From: Planctomycetota bacterium
GTDB taxonomy: Bacteria; Planctomycetota; JACQVV01; JASMLP01
DNA: 64,000 nt
NCBI GenBank assembly: GCA_030748635.1
Contig: JASMLP010000147.1
Span: 62,001 to 126,000, forward strand
Direction of reading: 5' to 3'
Position numbers and translations under genes: made by a program. Below the pieces are notes generated by a model. It had not been told where the DNA came from and did no database searches. It saw only the letters and a program-made list of their open reading frames with translations. Shown here piece by piece: positions 54,564 to 62,956 of the stretch. The first letter of the stretch is position 1; every line of letters starts with the position of its first letter.

Positions 54564-55517
54564 TCAGTCCTTTCGGCTCAGAACACTTTCGATACGCTGA
54601 AGAATTTCGTCCGGAAGCTCGATACTTGCGGCTCCAACATTTTCTGTCATCTGCCGAGGCGACGTTGCTCCCACAATCACACTGGCCACTTCGGGGTTTC
54701 GTAAACACCAGGAAAGCGCTAACTGAGCGAGGCTACAGTCCATCTCTTGGGCAATCTCTCGCAATTCATCTACCATCGCCAGATTTCTCGGAGTCATTCG
54801 TGGCAACAGAAACTGATTGATCGACTCATTGGATGCTCGGCTTCCGTCGGGGATCTTTCCTCCGGAATACTTGCCCGTCAACACCCCCTGAGCTAACGGA
54901 CTGAATACAATCTGACCCACGCCCAGCCGAGCTGACACCGGAAGGATTTCCGCTTCTATGCTCCTGTCGATCATATTGTATGGAGGCTGATTGGAGCGAA
55001 GTGGATGACTCCGAAAGTGTTCAGAGCATCGAACCGCTTCCGAAATTTGGTCTGCGCTCCAACAACTGACTCCCCAGTAGAGGATTTTCCCCTGCCGACA
55101 GAGATCGTCCATGGTTTGAACCACCTCAGCAACCGGCGTTTCGGGATCGTATCGATGGCATTGATAGAGATCCAGATATTCGGTTTTCAGCCGACTCAGA
55201 CTGGCGTGAACAGCTTCGATCAGATGCTTTCGACTCAGACCACGATCATTGATCCCGTCAGACATCGGCCAGAAACACTTGCTCGCAAGAACCAGATCTT
55301 CCCGACGATACTCTTTCAGCACCTCACCCAAACACGTTTCGGCTAGCCCTCGACCATAAATATCCGCCGTATCGTAAAAATTGACTCCGGCATCGTAGGC
55401 CGTTCGAACGATTTCGACGACTCGGGACTTCTCAACAGTCGTCCCGAAAGTAAGCCACGAGCCCAGACTCACGACACTGACTTTCATGCCCGATTCACCC
55501 AATCGACGATACTTCAT
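54564..55517 (-). CDS. Aldo/keto reductase, Kv-beta/YghZ-like
   Basis: The 317-residue AKR begins MKYRRLGESGMKVSVVSLGS. Its catalytic tetrad is visible: Asp49 and Tyr54 in FYDTADIYG, Lys80 in LASKCF and His121 in LYQCHRYDP. The C-terminal NADPH-binding ASVIVGATSPRQMTENV is intact. It reduces aldehydes or ketones with NADPH. GAGAGG lies eight bases before ATG 55517. It follows the aldehyde dehydrogenase by 32 bases, and the two may be co-transcribed. Confidence 0.9.
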   Translation of the reverse strand: MKYRRLGESGMKVSVVSLGSWLTFGTTVEKSRVVEIVRTAYDAGVNFYDTADIYGRGLAETCLGEVLKEYRREDLVLASKCFWPMSDGINDRGLSRKHLIEAVHASLSRLKTEYLDLYQCHRYDPETPVAEVVQTMDDLCRQGKILYWGVSCWSADQISEAVRCSEHFRSHPLRSNQPPYNMIDRSIEAEILPVSARLGVGQIVFSPLAQGVLTGKYSGGKIPDGSRASNESINQFLLPRMTPRNLAMVDELREIAQEMDCSLAQLALSWCLRNPEVASVIVGATSPRQMTENVGAASIELPDEILQRIESVLSRKD

Positions 55518-55549
55518 CACACACCCTCTCTTTATGCTCTTGGAGACTC

Positions 55550-57085
55550 TTAATCGGATTTCGACCCGAACTCGATCCCTTGGGCCAATGGTAGATCGAC
55601 CCCCCAGTTGATCGTCGAAGTCTGGCGTCTCATATAGGCCTTCCATGCATCCGATCCCGCCTCACGCCCCCCCCCGGTATCCTTTTCGCCTCCAAAAGCC
55701 CCGCCAATTTCGGCCCCACTGGTTCCAATATTGACGTTAGCGATTCCGCAGTCACTGCCCAGAGGAGAGAGAAACCGTTCCGCGACACGAAGACTGTCGG
55801 TGAATAGAGCGGAACTCAGCCCCTGGGGCACCGCATTTTGCTGATCGATCACATCTTCCAAGTTCGAATAACGCATCACATAAAGAATCGGAGCAAAGGT
55901 TTCCTCGTGAACAATAGGCATATCGTGTCGAGCCGCGACCAACGTGGGTTCGACAAAATAGCCCTGAGCGCAAGATCCTTCTTCAATACGCCCCCCTCCG
56001 AACAGGATCTCGCCTCCTTGCTTCACCACATCCTGAAGCGCGGATACCATGTTTTCGATCGCAGTCCCATGAATCAATGGACCCATCAACACGCCTTCAT
56101 CGAGGGGATTTCCAACCGGAACCTGCGCGTAGGCTTCACGCAATCGGGGAACAAATTCATCATAAATCCCCTCATGCACAAAAAGGCGACGTGTCGTCGT
56201 ACAGCGTTGCCCCGAGGTCCCTACGGAACCGAAAAGAACTCCGCGCAAAGCCAGGTCGAGATCAGCGTCTTCAGCCAGAATCACCGCGTTATTTCCTCCG
56301 AGCTCGAGTAAACAACGCCCCAATCGAGCCGCTACCGCGCCCCCGACCTCTCTCCCCATTCGACAACTTCCGGTAGCAGAAACGAGAGGAATACGAGAAT
56401 CTTCGACCAATCGTTTTCCGATCGGATCGACATCCCCCACCAGAAGAGTGGAAACTCCGGGAAAACCGTGCCTCGAGAAAACCTCGTGAGCAATCTTCTG
56501 AACGGCCACCGCACAGAGGGGGGTCTCGGGCGAGGGCTTCCAAACCAGAGAGTCTCCACAAACAGCGGCCACGAGCGCATTCCAACTCCAGACCGCAACC
56601 GGAAAATTGAATGCCGTCAACACCCCCACCACTCCCAGCGGATGCCACTGTTCGAACATCCTGTGGAGCGAACGCTCACTAGCCATCGTAAGGCCGTAAA
56701 GTTGCCGAGAGAGACCGACCGCGAAGTCTCCCATATCGATCATCTCTTGGACCTCACCCTCCCCCTCGGGAAGAATTTTTCCCATCTCCAAGGAGACCAG
56801 CGTTCCCAGAGCCCTCTTTTTTTTTCGCAACTCCAGACAAAGTTCTCGCACGACCTCGCCCCGGCGAGGAGGAGGAACCATCCGCCACACATCAAAGGCG
56901 TCCACCGCGTCTTGTACCACTCGTTCATAATCGCCAGAACCCGCTTGCAACACGGTCGCAATGGGCGAACCCGTACTCGGGTTGATGCTAACGAGTTCTT
57001 TTCCTTCTGGTCGAGCGATCCAACTCGCTCCACAAACACCGGAGTTGACTTCCGATAGCCCTAACTCTTTCAGCATAGCATCCAT
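55550..57085 (-). CDS. ALDH7-family aldehyde dehydrogenase (aminoadipate-semialdehyde dehydrogenase, antiquitin-like)
   Basis: The 511-residue protein has the general base Glu261 in LLELGGNNA, the nucleophile Cys295 in SGQRCTTTRRL and the diagnostic ALDH7 C-terminus GAEIGGAFGGEKDTGGGREA followed by WKAYMRRQTSTINW. ALDH7 enzymes oxidise alpha-aminoadipate semialdehyde in lysine degradation and some other aldehydes. It has a strong promoter and GAGGG before ATG 57085. It heads a likely five-gene minus-strand unit. Confidence 0.93.
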   Translation of the reverse strand: MDAMLKELGLSEVNSGVCGASWIARPEGKELVSINPSTGSPIATVLQAGSGDYERVVQDAVDAFDVWRMVPPPRRGEVVRELCLELRKKKRALGTLVSLEMGKILPEGEGEVQEMIDMGDFAVGLSRQLYGLTMASERSLHRMFEQWHPLGVVGVLTAFNFPVAVWSWNALVAAVCGDSLVWKPSPETPLCAVAVQKIAHEVFSRHGFPGVSTLLVGDVDPIGKRLVEDSRIPLVSATGSCRMGREVGGAVAARLGRCLLELGGNNAVILAEDADLDLALRGVLFGSVGTSGQRCTTTRRLFVHEGIYDEFVPRLREAYAQVPVGNPLDEGVLMGPLIHGTAIENMVSALQDVVKQGGEILFGGGRIEEGSCAQGYFVEPTLVAARHDMPIVHEETFAPILYVMRYSNLEDVIDQQNAVPQGLSSALFTDSLRVAERFLSPLGSDCGIANVNIGTSGAEIGGAFGGEKDTGGGREAGSDAWKAYMRRQTSTINWGVDLPLAQGIEFGSKSD

Positions 57086-57139
57086 GATGACCCTCCCTCA
57101 TTCTTGGCCCGCCCAGGAAATCCTGACGGTAGTGGGCGA

Positions 57140-57168
57140 ATCTTACTGAGGGACGCAAAACGTCGCAA
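57140..57168 (-). promoter_or_regulatory. Promoter of the ALDH7 gene
   Basis: TTGCGA (57168-57163), exactly 17 bp, TAAGAT (57145-57140). The -35 hexamer is the same as at pckA. The predicted leader is about 48 bases. Confidence 0.6.
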
Positions 57169-57200
57169 ACTGTTCTTGCAACTCAAGGCCGGGTGTAGCT

Positions 57201-57779
57201 TCAGGACCGATCCGGCAATCGTTCCATACTCAAGCCCAGAGCCGAAACACGTGCCTCGATCTCTTCCTCCATGCTCTCCTGACCGAGAGACAACCCCCCA
57301 AAAAGGACTCCCTCGAAAGATCGGGCTCCGACCAGATAAAACGTACCGTGATCCTCGGGTCCCAGAACGATATCGGTTTCATCCATTCGGGAAAACGCGT
57401 AATCAATGAGTTCAGGATCCACCTCCAGATCATCACTTCCCAGAAGCACGACCCGCTCTGCGCCCTGACTAAACCCCCCATGAAAAGCGTGATCCAAGCG
57501 GGTCCCCAGATCCCCGTCGACCTGAGGCAAATAGTGGCTATCCCTCTGGAGCCAGTTACGATACCGATCCAGAGGCTCAATCGGATGACAATAGAGGTGA
57601 AAAGTCATTCGATTTTCGGTCCACTGACTGAATCGTTCGATCACCTTCTCCGCCATTTCCCCGTACAGTTTGGCCGCCATGTCATCACCAAATTCGATGG
57701 CCATCCGGGTTTTCAGGTATCCCGGAGAGGGGTAGATCAGAAAAAGCCCTAGCAAGCGTGTGGAGTCGAGGGTAGGCAT
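57201..57779 (-). CDS. DUF2064 / TIGR04282-like nucleotide-diphospho-sugar transferase family
   Basis: The 192-residue protein begins near LLGLFLIYPSPGYLKTRMA (the KTR of the family) and has QVDGDLGTRLDHAF and VVLLGSDDLEVDPELIDYA (metal-binding acids), with LGPEDHGTFYLVG. The fold is a GT-A-like transferase; some relatives act in arsenosugar synthesis, most are uncharacterised. ATG 57779 is chosen because TACAAT (57792-57787) ends seven bases before it. Confidence 0.82.
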   Translation of the reverse strand: MPTLDSTRLLGLFLIYPSPGYLKTRMAIEFGDDMAAKLYGEMAEKVIERFSQWTENRMTFHLYCHPIEPLDRYRNWLQRDSHYLPQVDGDLGTRLDHAFHGGFSQGAERVVLLGSDDLEVDPELIDYAFSRMDETDIVLGPEDHGTFYLVGARSFEGVLFGGLSLGQESMEEEIEARVSALGLSMERLPDRS

Positions 57780-57786
57780 GGAGAAC

Positions 57787-57792
57787 ATTGTA
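57787..57792 (-). promoter_or_regulatory. -10 element of the DUF2064 gene, leaderless type
   Basis: TACAAT on the minus strand, seven bases from the ATG. No good -35 at normal spacing. Confidence 0.4.
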
Positions 57793-57849
57793 CCCCAGGA
57801 ATCCTCAACAGGTGAGTCCCTGACATCAGAGATCGCAAAAGGCAAAGAC

Positions 57850-57867
57850 GTAACACTCCTCTGTTAC
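57850..57867. promoter_or_regulatory. Palindromic operator-like site
   Basis: GTAACA, six bases, TGTTAC: a perfect 6-6-6 palindrome in the 265-bp divergent region between the DUF2064 gene and the GH18 gene. Symmetry and spacing fit a dimeric regulator. No regulator is identified. Confidence 0.35.
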
Positions 57868-58044
57868 CAACCGAAACCACCTCCCCTCTCCCGATCCGCC
57901 CCACAACACCGCAAACTACTTCATGACAACAATTTGCGATATCCCCAAAAGAAGGAACGGTTCTTGCTCCTATTTCCTGACGACGGATTCGGTCGACAGG
58001 GGGATATGGACTGACCCATACCCTTCCACGGGAGATACCTCACG

Positions 58045-59136
58045 ATGTCTCGATTCGACCTGCCACAGACCCTAAAGCCTCTGCGCGCTCTCAGCCTGGC
58101 CTCCATTTTTCTCGCAGCCCTGAGCTGCGTGCCATCCAACGGCCCTACCACGCCAACTCCACCTCCGGCACCACCCGCCCCCACCTACGAGGTCGCGGCC
58201 TGGGCTCCCTGGACACACCTCGGTTCTGTCAAAAAATCCCTGACAGATAACATGGGAACCATCGATGTCGCCCACCTGTTCTGGTACTGGCTCGACAGCG
58301 ACTATCGGGTCAAAGGTCGTAGCTATGTCGATCCCCAACTGGTCAACACTCTCCGACAAAATGGAGTGACCATTATTCCGACCGTCACCGATGGATTTGT
58401 AAACGGCCGAGTTCTCGGAACGCTCTCCAACAGCACACGTCGTTCCCAGCACATCCAAGATCTCGTCGATCTTGTCGTGAAAAACAACTACGACGGAGTC
58501 GACCTCGACTACGAAAACATCGGAGCTTCTGGTCGAGACCTGTTCAGCGCCTTTGTCGAAGACCTGGCGATGGAACTGCACAGAAAAAACAAATTACTCA
58601 GCATCACCGTGTACTCGAAATCCAGTTCTCCTGGTCGCTGGAACACTCAGAAATCCCACGATTATCAGCGTATCGGTGCCGCGGCGGATCGGATCAACGT
58701 CATGAGCTACGGATACGGATATGCCGGTGGACCTCCCAACCCTATCGGACCGGTTCACTACCTGGAAAAAAACTTCGCCTTTGCCATAACGAAGATTCCG
58801 GCCAAGAAGATATTTCTCGGTATCCCCTTCTACGGCAGAGATTGGGCCGCGGGTGAAAAAGGAAAGTCCTTGACCCACCCGAGTGTGGCCAGCCGAATCG
58901 CCACCTACAACCCAACCATATCCTATGAATCCAAGAATGGGGAATCCTCCTTCACCTACACCAAAAGCGGAGTGAAACATACCGTCTGGTTTCAGTCGCC
59001 CCAAGGAATCGCGGACAAGATGAAGGTCGTCACCAAATACGGACTGGGGGGAATCGCTATCTGGCGCCTGGGCAATGAAGACCCCAGGCTCTGGGACTCC
59101 ATCCGAAAAGGCCTCAAACCCGGCGCTGGTCAGTAA
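58045..59136 (+). CDS. GH18-family glycoside hydrolase lipoprotein
   Basis: A lipoprotein signal with LAALSC (Cys28) precedes a Pro/Thr-rich spacer and a GH18 barrel. It has the full DxxDxDxE motif, YDGVDLDYE (catalytic Glu157), then VMSYGYGY and LGIPFYGRDW and a final GGIAIWRLGNED. GH18 enzymes hydrolyse chitin or peptidoglycan-type glycans by substrate-assisted catalysis. The lipoprotein anchor and lack of a binding module suggest envelope or spore-hydrolase-type (YaaH-like) action. GGGAG lies upstream of ATG 58045. Confidence 0.88.
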   Translation: MSRFDLPQTLKPLRALSLASIFLAALSCVPSNGPTTPTPPPAPPAPTYEVAAWAPWTHLGSVKKSLTDNMGTIDVAHLFWYWLDSDYRVKGRSYVDPQLVNTLRQNGVTIIPTVTDGFVNGRVLGTLSNSTRRSQHIQDLVDLVVKNNYDGVDLDYENIGASGRDLFSAFVEDLAMELHRKNKLLSITVYSKSSSPGRWNTQKSHDYQRIGAAADRINVMSYGYGYAGGPPNPIGPVHYLEKNFAFAITKIPAKKIFLGIPFYGRDWAAGEKGKSLTHPSVASRIATYNPTISYESKNGESSFTYTKSGVKHTVWFQSPQGIADKMKVVTKYGLGGIAIWRLGNEDPRLWDSIRKGLKPGAGQ

Positions 59137-59192
59137 CAGAATTTTGCGATCGAGGGTCTTTGCCCTCAATACAAATCATTCTTATCCCCGAA

Positions 59193-59215
59193 GCCCAGCG
59201 CCTCAGGTGCTGGGC
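59193..59215 (-). terminator. Hairpin overlapping the stop codon of the GlmS-like gene
   Basis: A 10-bp stem (59193-59202 with 59206-59215, one G-T pair) closes a three-base loop which is the TGA stop of the GlmS-like gene. A T-rich but broken tract follows on the minus strand. It may end transcription between the two convergent genes. Confidence 0.55.
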
Positions 59216-62200
59216 GACGCCCCCTCGATCGCAAAGATGGTCTCGGCAATCCGGTCCACCGATCGGGTAAGAAGAAACTCTGGGCTAAGAGCTTCGAGAT
59301 AACGCTCTTCCCAGACGACATTGGCCTCTTCGACCGCATTGCGAATTTCCTCCAACTTGGACCCCAGCAGAGACTGCTTCTCGCCCAGTTCGAGGTGCTC
59401 GACAAAGGACAGGTGCACCAGCAGCAAACGTGTCACCCGAGCTCGATCATCGAGCAAAGGTAAAACCAAAAGTCGCTTTTGATCCGACTTCCCAATCCCC
59501 AGATAGAGCTCCCGCCGCATCACAATCGTGCGTTTGTTACCGACCAAAGGAGCCCCAGAATCGGCTCGACTTTTCATCGCCTGGGCAACCCCAGCCTTCT
59601 TGAGAGTTTCAATTCGTGACTCTTCATGGGGTCGACCGAACGCGTCCAGTCCTTCTACAGAATAAACGGTGTAACCGGCAACTTCATGAACAGAAGACTG
59701 CAAAGCCCGTAACGTCGACACGTCACGAAATCCGACCTGATCCACTCCCACCTGCAATTCCCTCAGGACATCAAAAAGAGACCCTTGAGGAAATCCTTCC
59801 GGCCGACTGGTTCCAACCGTGACCGTTTTGGCCTGATGTTTGATCGCATCAATCGGACGAGACAGGTCATCGATTGCGCGCCCCAAATGATTGAGAAACT
59901 CATCCACGACATTCTCGTAAGTGGGGGGACGATCGAACTCGACCACAAAATCCGAGAGAGGAGCCTTTCCCTGAACATACTTGAATAACAGGGCCAGGTT
60001 TGCGCAGGTATCAGATTCCAGCGAGGAGGCATAGCGACGTTCTTGTTTTCGACGACAAAAATCTCGATAAGAAAGATCCAGAAAACCCCTCAGTTCCTGA
60101 TCGGAAAGAAGACGGGAAAGGTCCTGGCTCATCCCACCGGACCAGATACGAGCTACCAATTCGGATCGAATGTGCCCGAAGAATTGGCTCTCTTTATCCA
60201 AAGCTCGCGCCGCCGCATATCCCCAAAGATGTCCCGCCATTGTGCACAAAACCAATGAAATCGATTCCGAAGCTCTCGGGATATGTAGAACATGAACCGC
60301 ATAAGGGTCAAAGCGCGTCTCCTCCTCGCTGGCGATCACAACCGGCTGAGCCTTGTGCGCCTTGAAAATCGCGACATCTTTGACCAGATCCCCCAAAACC
60401 GACTCGCGGCTTCCCGCCGCGCATACCAAGAGCAACGGTTCGCTGGAAAGATCGATATGCTTCTTGTCTTCCACGACATCACAGGCGATCGATTTGTAAC
60501 AAAGCTCGCTCAGCTTGATTCGGATTTCCTGAGCGGCAATAAAATTGGGGCCACTCCCTACAACCGCCCAATGCTTTTGAGTAGGAGCCAGCGCCTGCGC
60601 CGACTCATTGATGGACTCATGATCCGCGTGGATACGTGCCAGCATGGCCGGAAGACTTCGAAGCTCCTCGAGTCCTGCCGCGATATCTTTCATATCCATG
60701 GTTTCGAAAATCCGAGCAAACTGCAAAGCCAGCACCGCCCCCGCAGTTACCTGCGAATAGAAGGCTTTTGTGCTCGCCACTGACATCTCGACATCCCGAC
60801 CGTCGGAAGTATAAAAAACACCATCGACCTTATGGGTCACATCCGAGCCCCGCCGATTGACAATCGCCAAGGTGTAGGCTCCCCTCGAGATCGCGAGATC
60901 GACAGCACGATTCGTATCGGTCGTCGTTCCACTTTGAGTCACCGCAATCACCAGAGAGTCTGTCATGTCCGGGGAAAGAGCAAACCCGGAGAATTCACTC
61001 GACTTCAGCCCATAAACCGACACATTCGCTCCCGTCAACTGACGACCTACCAGCGCGGAGCAAGCCTGCCCAGCCACCGCCGCGGTTCCCTGACCGATAA
61101 AAACAATCCGACGAATCCGTCCCTGCTGAAGAGCCTCGACAACCCGACTGGGCAAAATCTCTTCGCCCAAATTGAAGGAAATCTCTTTCTTGGACCCCGA
61201 ACGCTTTACATCAAATTTTCCTTGAAGAGTTTTTGATACCGACCGGGGAGCCTCGGAGATTTCCTTGGCGAAAAAGTGCTCAAAATCGGATCGATCTATA
61301 TCTCGAGTTGTAATCTCCGCCGTTTTGAGATCTTCCTCCGTCCACGTCATCGGCGTCCCGTCGTACCAGATTCCACGGATCGCCTGAAGCCCCGAGCCTC
61401 GCCGGACATCGATGCAAAGAATCTGTCCGTTCGATTGCGGCTTCGAGGGGTCCCGAAGAGCCTCTCCGTCCATCCGGAGATACGAGGAAGTTTCCTCAAC
61501 CACCCCATACACCTCGGATGCATAAATTATTCGCCCTTCAGCCAATCCGACATAGATCGACTGTCCGGAGCCCCGAAGAGCCAGAAACACCTGTCCGGGC
61601 GATCGGTCGGTCTCCAAAGCGACGGCATGCGAGCCCTCGAATTCATTCACGGTTCGGCGAAAAGCCTCTAAAGGCTCAACCCCCTGTGAAAGATGTCGTT
61701 CGGCCAGAACGGGGATCACCTTGGCATCCGTGGTGATCGTAGAGGCAATGCAACGACCGGTCTCCTGCTCATGAATTCGACGCAACTCATCGAAGTTGTC
61801 GATATCTCCATTCATGGCGGCTACAACCACCCCGGAACTCTCCTCACGGTCACCCAGAGTTCTACCATCCAGCGGATGACAGTTGGGCACATTGATAATG
61901 CCGTTGGAGGCCCATCGAGTGTGAGCCATCAAACGAACTTTCACTCCTGGGTGAACCAAAGCAGCCCGCAAAAGTCCATCCTTCGAAATGGCTTCCCGAA
62001 GAGCTCGCGCGTTGTCCCCCATTTTTCCGATCTCTGAGGCCACCTTGTAAAGAAACGTGATCGAGGGACTCCCCGAGGAGACATTCCATAGGACGGAACC
62101 GTTTGCCGCGTCCTGAATTCCACGACGGCGGACCGATTCTTCCGCCAATCCACTAGACAGCCAGGACTCTTCGATCTCTTGGAGTTGGTTCAAGTCGACT

Positions 62201-62775
62201 GGGGAGAGAGAACAAGAAAGTCCGAGGGAATCTCTACCACGAACTTCGAGTCGATCCATCGCATCGAGAACGATTTGAATCCGATGATATTCCCGAAAGA
62301 CAGAATCGGTCCCGGTAGAAAACAGATCTTCTCCCATCAGGGCGAGAATCGGATCACGCTTGGCCAGCACCTCTTTTTCCAGAGCCCAGCTGACATCTCG
62401 AACTCGAACCAAGGCCGCGTTAACCGATTCGATCACCTGAGAGGAAAGTGCAGAACCCTTTCCCAGTAAACTCTCCTCCCGAAAAGAAAACGCATCGAGA
62501 CGACTGGCAAGTTCTTTCAGAGATTTCCAGGTATCTATATTTCTCAAAACCGGAACCAGGTTCGAATAGCTCTTGAGAACCTGAACATAATCCTCCAGCC
62601 CGACAAGACGCCCTTCTCCCCCAGCATACTCCTTCGCCTCAATCGTCCCGGAATAAAGTTGAGAGATATTTCGCTGCTCGAGAGCCGAAACAACCTCCGC
62701 GATCACTTCCGACGAAGGAATATCCTCTCCCGATTGAAGAGGATCGATTTCAATAATTCCGACCAATCCACACAT
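59203..62775 (-). CDS. Giant GlmS-like amidotransferase with large insertion and C-terminal extension
   Basis: ATG 62775 gives MCGLVGIIEI, placing the glutaminase nucleophile at Cys2. About 150 residues are inserted before LEVRGRDSLGL (176-186). HTRWASNG (285-292) and AMNGDIDN (320-327) complete the glutaminase domain. Two SIS domains follow (about 575-720, VTQSGTTTDTNRA; about 740-870, IKLSELCYKSI and DKKH). About 320 extra residues end the 1190-residue chain, without the usual KSVTVE tail. GlmS makes glucosamine-6-phosphate; the insertion and tail leave the sugar substrate uncertain. E. coli GlmS has about 610 residues. The stop lies in a terminator-like hairpin. Confidence 0.88.
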   Translation of the reverse strand: MCGLVGIIEIDPLQSGEDIPSSEVIAEVVSALEQRNISQLYSGTIEAKEYAGGEGRLVGLEDYVQVLKSYSNLVPVLRNIDTWKSLKELASRLDAFSFREESLLGKGSALSSQVIESVNAALVRVRDVSWALEKEVLAKRDPILALMGEDLFSTGTDSVFREYHRIQIVLDAMDRLEVRGRDSLGLSCSLSPVDLNQLQEIEESWLSSGLAEESVRRRGIQDAANGSVLWNVSSGSPSITFLYKVASEIGKMGDNARALREAISKDGLLRAALVHPGVKVRLMAHTRWASNGIINVPNCHPLDGRTLGDREESSGVVVAAMNGDIDNFDELRRIHEQETGRCIASTITTDAKVIPVLAERHLSQGVEPLEAFRRTVNEFEGSHAVALETDRSPGQVFLALRGSGQSIYVGLAEGRIIYASEVYGVVEETSSYLRMDGEALRDPSKPQSNGQILCIDVRRGSGLQAIRGIWYDGTPMTWTEEDLKTAEITTRDIDRSDFEHFFAKEISEAPRSVSKTLQGKFDVKRSGSKKEISFNLGEEILPSRVVEALQQGRIRRIVFIGQGTAAVAGQACSALVGRQLTGANVSVYGLKSSEFSGFALSPDMTDSLVIAVTQSGTTTDTNRAVDLAISRGAYTLAIVNRRGSDVTHKVDGVFYTSDGRDVEMSVASTKAFYSQVTAGAVLALQFARIFETMDMKDIAAGLEELRSLPAMLARIHADHESINESAQALAPTQKHWAVVGSGPNFIAAQEIRIKLSELCYKSIACDVVEDKKHIDLSSEPLLLVCAAGSRESVLGDLVKDVAIFKAHKAQPVVIASEEETRFDPYAVHVLHIPRASESISLVLCTMAGHLWGYAAARALDKESQFFGHIRSELVARIWSGGMSQDLSRLLSDQELRGFLDLSYRDFCRRKQERRYASSLESDTCANLALLFKYVQGKAPLSDFVVEFDRPPTYENVVDEFLNHLGRAIDDLSRPIDAIKHQAKTVTVGTSRPEGFPQGSLFDVLRELQVGVDQVGFRDVSTLRALQSSVHEVAGYTVYSVEGLDAFGRPHEESRIETLKKAGVAQAMKSRADSGAPLVGNKRTIVMRRELYLGIGKSDQKRLLVLPLLDDRARVTRLLLVHLSFVEHLELGEKQSLLGSKLEEIRNAVEEANVVWEERYLEALSPEFLLTRSVDRIAETIFAIEGASPST

Positions 62776-62881
62776 AAGCGTTCCGTACTCCGGAAACAAC
62801 GAACCGTTCTCCGAGGCCTTCCCCTGAGTAACAAGAGGCGCAGATCCTAACCGAGCTTTCCCGGAGTCGCCACCCGACTCT

Positions 62882-62911
62882 TTGACAGAACCAGACCCAT
62901 GAGCTTAGGAT
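62882..62911 (+). promoter_or_regulatory. Promoter of the right-edge exported protein
   Basis: A consensus TTGACA (62882-62887), 18 bp, TAGGAT (62906-62911). The predicted leader is about 39 bases, with no Shine-Dalgarno site. Confidence 0.5.
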
Positions 62912-62956
62912 CGCTTGAGGCATCCGATCCGCTCATCGACGCAGGAACCCCAAAAA

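Noticed and set aside
59151..59161. GAGGG/CCCTC hairpin after the GH18 gene
   Set aside because: Five-base stem with no T-run; too weak for a terminator call.
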